Shown: one piece after another, positions 58,701 to 64,000 of the stretch
Layout of the letters: every line of letters starts with the position of its first letter
How positions within the stretch are numbered: position 1 is the first letter of the stretch
NCBI GenBank assembly: GCA_948474755.1
Contig: CAOLHI010000739.1
Location: 62,001-126,000 of the forward strand
Direction: 5' to 3'
Length of the DNA: 64,000 nucleotides
Source of the DNA: Ctenosaura bakeri
Taxonomy: Eukaryota > Chordata > Lepidosauria > Squamata > Iguanidae
Made by a program: the position numbers and the translations under genes
Notes under the pieces: model-generated
What the model was told of the DNA's origin: nothing
Seen by the model: only the letters and a program-made list of their open reading frames with translations
The model's database searches: none

Positions 58701-61700
58701 TGAGTTGCCTATTTGAACCTTAAAGTCCTCTAGGATTGTTGCCTCAAAATTTTTGATATTTTTTTTCAGGCATATATTTTACATACATTTCACAGTTTAC
58801 CAAGCATCACCTGGTAAAATGCAAAACTGATGATAACATGGAAATGGCAGCAACAACAACATCATTTTTTCTGGATGTGATTTTTTTGCATTTCCGCACT
58901 AGACTTGAAGCCCCTCCTTAAACTGCAAACCCCAGGATTCCAAAGGATGTTGAAAGTGGAGTAATAGCACTATAGCAGTCTAGTGTGAAAATGGCCATAG
59001 ATTCCAATATATCTGTGCAGTCATTTTATCATGACATAGGCCTTATATTGTTGTTGCTGATGCTGTTGTTGACTCAGTAGGTTCAGTGTTGGACAGTAAA
59101 GATAAAAAGCAACTTTGGAGAAACACTTCCTTTTAAAACAAAATTTATACTTGTTTCTTAATGTCTTAATTGATATGCATATTCCTTTGAGAAGGTCATG
59201 GCTGGCACCAATATATTTTATGTTGTAGCTAAATTTTATCTTCTGTTTTTCACACATACATAAGAAAGCCATTATTTTTTCATTGTTAGCAGATGGTGCT
59301 GGCTTTTGCTACTTCTAATTAAATTAAGTTAGAAATTTTCATTGCCTCACATGCAGTGATACACAAATAAGTCATTGATCTTTTCAGTAAATATCACTGA
59401 TATAATAAAAATCATTAGAAAGGTATTATTATTGTTACTGTTGTTGTTGTTGTTATTATTATTTCTAGATAGGAAAAAACTGCTTAATTTCAAAGCATAA
59501 GAGCAGCAACAACATCAAAATAAGATGTTTTAGAACAGTAAGCATCTTTCGATGCTTTCATAGATTTTTTTTTCCCTCTCAGATAATACATGACCTGTTT
59601 TCTATCTGATCACTAAGCAAATTCAAACACATCAAATACTTTGCTGCAGAATAAGCACACATCCAGGCCTACTGTTTGCATTTGCAATGGCTCTGAATCA
59701 TCATCTTTGCAAGGCAGAGCCCTCCTGCTGGCTATAAAAGTAATTAGAGGGGATAGGCTTTACTTTGTCCATCCCTGAAGGATCTTGAGATTACCCAGGT
59801 GTGTGCTACTGATTGATCCAATATATTCTTGTTCACTTCTATTGTGGAGTATAAAATCTTTTATATTTACAGTGTTCCTATTAGATGCCTACCTAATTGG
59901 ATGCCTGCATTTTCTCAAAAACATCTGCAGGCAGGCATTTCCACAAAGCCTTTAGATAAAATGAGGTAGCCACTTGACTTTTCAAAAGACTGCAGAACTA
60001 CGTGGTCCATGCTATTTGACTAGCATCCCATAAACTTGTTTGCTGATTTCAGATGAGGTCGAGAATATTGTCCCATCACCAGTCTGGGAAACTATCATTC
60101 TGGTCAGCTTCCAGAGTGGAGGAACAAGAATCTTGTCTTTCTCTTATTTTTATTTTTTTATTTTATTATTTATTTGTAAGCCACCTCTCCATATGGATCA
60201 AGGCAGCGAACAACTTACATACCTTGAGTTAACTCTTCTGGTTCTAGCAGTTAAAAGCCCATGTACTTAGGACAGCTTGGCCAGTTCAGAATTTTACCTT
60301 TCATCTACTAATATATAAAAGTCAAAGTTTGTTTGTTTATCTGTGTCAAGTGAGAAGACCTCATATGATTGGCTGCCTGTGAAGATTCTATGGAATCCTA
60401 GAATTTGCAGTTTAGGGAGGGGCCTTTAGAATTCTTGGCCAGAGAGCTCTTTGGTCTGGTCAGTTGCTATGGCGATGAGACCTAGCAGCAATGAGGAGGA
60501 GAGCAGTGTATTCCTTCAGGAACCCAACCTCTGTATATTAATAACTCTGAATACAGATTGGATTGAGGAATATGGGGAAAAGTTACAGGTATTGAGCAAC
60601 ACAGTTTGGAGAATGAGAGACACAGGATCTCAATTCTTTCTAACAAGTATTACATATGAAAAAATAAAATCCTGGGCAACGCTGGGTATATATGCTAGTA
60701 ATTTATAAAACTGTAAATGTGGCATCATTAACTTGTGGATTTGGGCAGAAGCGATAGCCTTCATATTTTTTAAACCCATGGCCTTATTTTTTTTCTTTCA
60801 AAGATGATACGTATCCAGTATAGTTTTCTTCTAGTTCTTCAAACTCTTGAGTTTAGTTAACACGCTGTCTTCTCCCACACAGGCATGTTACTCTGCAAGG
60901 GATCTTGTCAAGATATTTTTAAATGACAGTCATCTATCAGTTTCTAAAGAACACTTCAGACAAATGAGCCCAGCAATCATTCAGCAATTATTAAGCTGTT
61001 CTTGCAAGCTTATTGAGTTCAAGCAAATGGGATCTCTACCAAAATCTCTGGAAAGTAAGTGGTGTTTTCATGAAATATTAAAGCAAAGGGCTGTAGTGCT
61101 GATGCAAAGGAAATAAAAAAAGTTCAGTTTGTAATCAATGTATGGCACTCTCTTCAACTGTCCCAGTTTGGCAAGGACGGTTCCAATTAATACTCTGCTG
61201 TCTTACTTTTTCACCTGCTTTTAAAATGTCCCAGTTTCTATCTTCCCCTCCCACATTCCCTCTTTGTGCTCAACCTACTTCTATTGCCAAATTGAGACAG
61301 GTAGATGGTGGGCAGTAGGCTACAGTGTATCTTAAAGAGATTCGGTATTTAGATCACACCTTAGAAAAGTTACTTTCTTGAAATACAGCTTCTATTGGCA
61401 ATGCTGTCTGAGAATTCTAGGTGGTGTACTAAAAGCAAACAAGTGAATTCTCCAAGCTTTTGATTTTGACACCACACCTGTTTTTCTTTTTTTAGGAATA
61501 AAAAATTGAGTTGCTCTTAACACATTGCCTGCCTTCTGTCATTTCTCAGTATCTTTTTAAATGGCATGAGAGTTGTGCATACTATTTTTGGTGTTTTTCA
61601 TGGGCATCAGTATAACAAAAGAACTGAATCTGTCATTCTCTGTCTGCTAGTATGTCCTTGATCAGTAATCAAGCATCACATTGCCTCCCACTGTGCACTA

Positions 61701-63270
61701 CATTGTCTGATCTGTCAGATCACCTGGCTCTTTCAACCAGCTTCACTTGTTTCTTCCTTTCTCTGCTTCACCTGCCCTTTACCACAGCTTTGCCTCATCT
61801 TCATCCAATACATTATTTCTGCTTGGGGATAAAGGAATCTGTCAGTTTCATCATAACCACCTTCACACTCCCACAAACAATAATTTCAGGTTCTTTCCAT
61901 CACAGCTAGAATTTTACATCTAAGTAGTGATTCCTGGCCTTACACCTGGGCAACAGCTGTTCCAAGAGATGGAGGTCTGCTCCCCTGGCAATCAGGGGTT
62001 GGGTGGGTGAGGTTTCCAGCCCCCACCACAGCCAGCAACAACCAGAAGCTGGACCCCATTGCAAATCCTCATTGCAGCCTTGCTTGCTGGCAGAAGCAGA
62101 GGTGGAATCAACATCTACCCACAACCCAATTGCCAGCACAACAGGCCTCCTTCTGTTGAAGCAGCTACTGCCTGGTAAAGTAGGTTGCAGGTGGCAGGGA
62201 GAAGAGAGTTATAGTCATAGAAATAATGCAGTTATCCTGACTACATAGGGATTGTGAATACAAAGGCATTATGGATGCATAACTTCAGGTTACTTATTCA
62301 TCAGTTCAATAGCGAATGCCAGTCCATTTTTATAAAGAACTCAGTGAAACTTGGTAATATATTATTTTAAAAAGTATAGGAAGCCTGCACCTTTTGATGT
62401 CCTGTTATCTGATGAGTCATTCTTTCAATGCTTCCAAATTAAGGATAAGTTCCATTAATTCAGTGGGGGGGCACTCTTTTGTTGGTTCTTCTTGCCTACA
62501 GAGGCTCACTTGGGACCACTTCCACAAGCAGAAGTGAGCTTGGAGATGGGGAGGCACCAAGCCTCTTGAAAGACTTTACAAATAGCCCATGGTCAATCCC
62601 AAGCGAGCCTCCATAAGTCCTTCATGTTCCCTACAGTTGATGGGTTCAGCTTTTTGGCCATTCCCACTTTCTGACAGAGCTCTGATGCCTAACCTATCAG
62701 ATAAGTTGGGGAACCCATAAGCACCAAACCAGCATTTCATTCATCTGCATTGGTCAAATTCAGTAAGTACATCTATTGCCAACAGGGAGATGGCCATGTC
62801 ATAAATGCCTATTCAAGATAAGGAGATTTCCAGGATGAAGAGAAATCAATAAGATTGTGATTGTAGTTCAGCGATGTAAACATGGCTCAAAGACACAGCA
62901 ATTCAGATCAAGACTTTTTAGGACTAAGCACCGAAAGCTTTCTTTCTAGATGGACAAATTTGTCCATTTTGATTTCTCACATGTTAATATTTTTAAGACT
63001 AGAAAATCAGAACTTCTTTCCATCAGGCTTATGAAGAAAATCCTGTTACATTCTTATAAAAAAATAAAAAATTAACTGAATAGAATTGTAACCTGTCTGT
63101 AATTATGATCCATGGTATACATTAAGGGTCAAGCAAAAATCTTGAACATATTTCTAGTGGAGTGCAACAAAATCAGCAGAGGCTAACTTTCATTGAAATA
63201 ATTTTCTTTTCCTATCTCCTTATTTGGGAAATGGCATCCGAAAGCTGTGCTTCTAAATTCATTTAATGGA

Positions 63271-63326
<56 letters not shown>

Positions 63327-63541
63327 GAGTTAACTGTATCTCTGTTGCTTGTTTCTTTTCCTCCACAGAATATGGCTACAGCACTCTTGCAGTTTTACTT
63401 ATTACAGTTGGATCTATGTTTGGCACAACTCTCATTCTATTTAATTCATGTCAAGAATGCTATACTCTCGTTTTACAACTATTTGTGGGATTAGCAGTAG
63501 GAACCCTCTCTGGGGACGCCCTGCTGCATCTTATTCCACAG
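45694..63541 (+). CDS. SLC39A12: SLC39A12 (ZIP12) zinc transporter, 5' portion, 6 coding exons
   Basis: Plasma-membrane zinc importer of the LIV-1 branch of the ZIP family. Joined exons 45694-45972, 47635-47916, 53735-53942, 57200-57384, 60883-61054 and 63369-63541 give exactly 433 codons, open, with GT-AG sites and matching phases. The human protein is about 690 residues. Present here are the signal peptide, the large extracellular domain with its conserved cysteines ([22 protein letters not shown]), and transmembrane helices 1 and 2 ending in [10 protein letters not shown]. The His-rich loop, the HNFxD/HExPHE metal-site helices and the C-terminus lie beyond the right edge. Segments such as [15 protein letters not shown] and [19 protein letters not shown] agree closely with mammalian ZIP12. 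The neighbour MRC1 supports orthology. Confidence 0.94.
46600..46795 (+). mobile_element. tRNA-derived SINE in SLC39A12 intron 1
   Basis: AATGTGGTATGGGACC head, B-box GGTTTGAATCC exact, AAAAGCCACTGGGTGACTTT, AAGAAAACCCAATGATAGAG, ACTTAAAGG, then (TAA)n. Same family as 10162. Confidence 0.75.
46796..46844. repeat. (TAA)n microsatellite, SINE tail
   Basis: About sixteen TAA units directly after the SINE. Confidence 0.95.
47635..47916 (+). CDS. SLC39A12: SLC39A12 coding exon 2: ectodomain
   Basis: The acceptor is tcttttatttacag and the donor is cag|gtaaaa. 94 codons: [72 protein letters not shown] is a hallmark of the ZIP4/ZIP12 ectodomain helical bundle. The exon lacks an internal ATG-started ORF of note, so it is easily missed by ORF scanning. 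Confidence 0.92.
47917..49448 (+). other. SLC39A12 intron, nothing recognised
   Basis: AT-rich intron sequence without splice-bounded ORFs or clear repeats. Confidence 0.5.
49449..49745. repeat. Foldback MITE split by a second foldback (49511-49690)
   Basis: Outer arms: GGTTATTTCCACCCTACACT..TTCAACATCC at 49449-49510 and TAGGATGTTGAAATTGG..TGTGGAATGGCC at 49691-49745. The inner complete palindrome runs GGCCATTTCCATACTAG to GAAATGGCT. The outer element lacks its middle, so deletion accompanied or preceded the insertion. Confidence 0.78.
49746..49830 (+). mobile_element. CR1 LINE 3' fragment
   Basis: GTGGTGAACTCTCCTACATT, GGGAGTTTTTAAACAGAGGT, TGGATTGCCACTC match the CR1 tail. Confidence 0.55.
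50137..51184 (+). mobile_element. CR1 LINE 3' part with reverse-transcriptase C-terminus
   Basis: The frame 50138-50620 encodes the end of a CR1 ORF2: [74 protein letters not shown]. This is the thumb/post-RT region of CR1 polymerases. It is interrupted by an insertion at 50624-50788, then resumes (GGCTCAGGGAGCTAGGTATG) to the 3' end with AATTCTATGA. 5'-truncated and inactive. Confidence 0.9.
50624..50788. mobile_element. hAT-like MITE inserted in CR1
   Basis: Begins CAGTCACGTAG and ends GCCACTG. The flanks share TATGAG (50618-50623, 50791-50796), within an 8-bp window matching at six positions. It interrupts the CR1 frame cleanly. Homologous to 29773-30000. Confidence 0.75.
52210..52545. 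repeat. Long-loop foldback MITE interrupted by a short foldback
   Basis: The outer element starts GGCCATTCCACACTACACTG and resumes at 52411 (TATCCTGTGGAATTCTGGGG) with the AGAGTTCTCTGGCTGAGAAT spacer. The inner copy spans about 52232-52410. TAT occurs at both junctions. Confidence 0.75.
52668..52719. repeat. (TA)n-rich microsatellite
   Basis: Alternating ACATATA and TA units of about 50 bp. Confidence 0.9.
52893..53307 (+). repeat. 415-bp GGCCATTT element, copy 1
   Basis: GGCCATTTCCACACTCTACC to CTGTGGAAATGGCC, flanked by AAT on both sides (52890-52892, 53308-53310). Interior: CAGCACCTTTGCTGGGAAGG, ATGCTGTGCTGGGGA, CACTTAATAGATTTATTCTG, TTAAGCGAATATCCC. Confidence 0.8.
53735..53942 (+). CDS. 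SLC39A12: SLC39A12 coding exon 3: ectodomain
   Basis: The acceptor is ttctgttttcag and the donor is acag|gtagat. 69 codons plus one base: [49 protein letters not shown] and EYIFSSLN align with mammalian ZIP12. It sits between two 415-bp direct repeats (52893-53307, 54390-54804). Confidence 0.92.
54390..54804 (+). repeat. 415-bp GGCCATTT element, copy 2
   Basis: GGCCGTTTACACATCTCACC to ATGAGGAAATGGCC, the same orientation and the same length as copy 1, sharing CAGCACCTTTGCTGGGAAGG and TTAAGCGAATATCCCACA. No target duplication seen. Confidence 0.8.
55246..55652. repeat. GGCCCTTTTCACAT inverted-repeat element
   Basis: 407 bp ending GTTGCAGAAAGGGCC, with TAA on both sides (55243-55245, 55653-55655). 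Interior as in 20294-20687: CGACGCTCCAGGGGCTGGCA, TTTTTGGCTTTGAGC, AAAAAGGTGAG. Confidence 0.78.
56580..56700 (-). mobile_element. tRNA-derived SINE fragment, antisense
   Basis: GTGTGCCTTCAAGTTATTTC, TGACTTATAGCGACCCTAAA, ATCACAGGGTTTTCTGG, GAGAGTGTGTGACATGCCCA: the complement of the SINE body and 3' end. The tRNA head is missing. Confidence 0.7.
57200..57384 (+). CDS. SLC39A12: SLC39A12 coding exon 4: ectodomain, variable segment
   Basis: The acceptor is aaattcttag and the donor is cag|gtaagc. The start was chosen because [10 protein letters not shown] then aligns without gaps to the ELDQLLNTLW segment of the human protein after SSLN plus eight residues, and because the phase fits. The rest ([34 protein letters not shown]) is hydrophilic and poorly conserved, as expected for this loop. 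The open frame extends upstream into the intron, but the ATG at 57055 is not a start. Confidence 0.85.
58318..58440 (-). mobile_element. Core-SINE/MIR-like fragment, antisense
   Basis: TTTATCTTCACAACAACTCT followed by a weak GGTCAAATTC..GAAGATTTGACCC block, the layout of antisense MIR-type or reptilian tRNA-SINEs. Diverged. Confidence 0.45.
58887..58996. repeat. Foldback MITE, internally deleted
   Basis: GCATTTCCGCACTAGACTTG then directly CCCCTCCTTAAACTGCAAAC and the full right arm to GTGAAAATGGCC. Most of the left arm is lost. Confidence 0.7.
60304..60698 (+). mobile_element. Helitron-like non-autonomous element
   Basis: Starts TCTACTAATATATAAAAGTC after an A and ends CTAG before a T: the A|TC...CTRR|T rule of Helitrons. 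A hairpin-capable CCTGGGCAACGCTGGG lies 14 bases before CTAG. 395 bp, no Rep/helicase. Between about 60390 and 60462 it contains foldback-family sequence (TATGGAATCCTAGAATTTGC, AGTTTAGGGAGGGGCC, AGAGAGCTCTTTGG). Confidence 0.75.
60883..61054 (+). CDS. SLC39A12: SLC39A12 coding exon 5: ectodomain EF-hand-like/PAL region
   Basis: The acceptor is ttctcccacacag and the donor is gaaa|gtaagt. Translation [40 protein letters not shown], then LPKSLE. The [12 protein letters not shown] block is strongly conserved in ZIP4/ZIP12. It leaves one base of a split Lys codon. Confidence 0.93.
61055..63268 (+). other. SLC39A12 intron 5
   Basis: A copy of the unclassified repeat of 24117 lies near 61140-61300 (CAACTGTCCCAGTTTGGCA, TTTTAAAATGTCCCAGTTTC). 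The rest shows nothing recognisable. Confidence 0.5.
63269..63327. repeat. (GAAA)n microsatellite
   Basis: About fifteen GAAA units in the intron, ending 41 bases before the SLC39A12 exon-6 acceptor. It produces a spurious Lys/Glu-rich ORF that fuses into the exon. Confidence 0.95.
63369..63541 (+). CDS. SLC39A12: SLC39A12 coding exon 6: transmembrane helices 1 and 2
   Basis: The acceptor is ttttcctccacag and the donor is cag|gtaatg. Translation [20 protein letters not shown] (TM1), then [20 protein letters not shown] (TM2 start) and [22 protein letters not shown] is a ZIP signature near TM2. A (GAAA)n tract ends 41 bases before the acceptor. Confidence 0.94.
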
Positions 63542-64000
63542 GTAATGTTTTTTGTTTGCAAAATCTCCTTCCTGTACCACCAACTTCCAGCAATTTCATG
63601 CATCACTGTAAACCAGGACGGACCACCATGGTGTGGGGTGGGGGTTACAATGAGGTTTATGAGGATTTTTTTTTTCATTTTAAATGGTTTATGAGTATGG
63701 GAAGGGGCTTGGGGTGTCATGGAGGCAAAACACGGTTTTGCAGGAGTTTTGACCGAATTTGAATGGGGTTTTGGGGAAGATCAACCCTTAAATTTAAAAT
63801 GTGAAAGGATCCTGTCCATCTTCTTGGGCCAAACACATGGAAATAATCTCTATTGTGAATGTACAAGTAGAGGCCAAATTTACATCCACTAGATCAATTA
63901 GTGTCCAAGTGTGAATGTACGAGATCAATTTTATCTGCATGTGCAGGATAGATTCTGAACAAGAGGCTGTTGTTCTCTTGTGGTCTGAGTTCTCTTTTGG

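Noticed and set aside
63266..63694. 142-codon ORF starting [10 protein letters not shown]
   Set aside because: Microsatellite and intron sequence fused in frame to the real exon 63369-63541. The conserved peptide begins only at the acceptor.

Overview
This window is nuclear DNA of a squamate reptile, probably an iguanian lizard. It has short exons with GT-AG introns, CR1 LINE tails ending in ATTCTATGA repeats, tRNA-derived SINEs, an endogenous-retrovirus solo LTR, hAT and Helitron transposons, and a very large population of palindromic inverted-repeat elements. The species call is inference from the repeat landscape. The gene content is direct.

Two protein-coding genes lie head-to-tail on the + strand, the same order as MRC1-SLC39A12 on human chromosome 10p. 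(1) The 3' part of the macrophage mannose receptor MRC1 (or an MRC1-like paralogue) occupies about 577-22800. Eleven exons encode the last 544 residues: the end of CTLD5, CTLD6, CTLD7, CTLD8, a stalk, one transmembrane helix and a short tail with an FxNxxY endocytosis motif, followed by a 1.7-kb 3'UTR with two AATAAA signals. Its 5' half lies left of the window. (2) The 5' part of the zinc transporter SLC39A12 (ZIP12) runs from a CCAAT/TATAAA promoter candidate near 45.53-45.60 kb. Six coding exons (45694-63541) encode 433 residues: signal peptide, long extracellular domain and the first two transmembrane helices. The gene continues past the right edge. All 17 exons join in frame with consensus splice sites and no premature stop.

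The interval 22.8-45.5 kb is intergenic. I see no conserved gene there, only repeats, the LTR (33307-34214) and a few short ORFs of probable retroelement origin. The introns are equally repeat-rich.

The mobile DNA is the most interesting content. A 1.8-kb element (17245-19053) has SPIN-type hAT ends, a perfect 8-bp target duplication and an unfamiliar GC-rich interior. A superfamily of elements beginning GGCC(A/C)TTT and ending in its complement includes foldbacks of about 150-200 bp, 415-bp elements and elements of about 400-515 bp. Several copies are flanked by identical 3-bp duplications. Two Helitrons in opposite orientation both carry a piece of the foldback family. A hAT-like element sits inside a CR1 LINE, and foldbacks are nested inside foldbacks.

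The two genes are not a pathway. MRC1 is an endocytic lectin of macrophages and sinusoidal endothelium, and SLC39A12 is a plasma-membrane zinc importer best known from brain. Their adjacency is conserved synteny.
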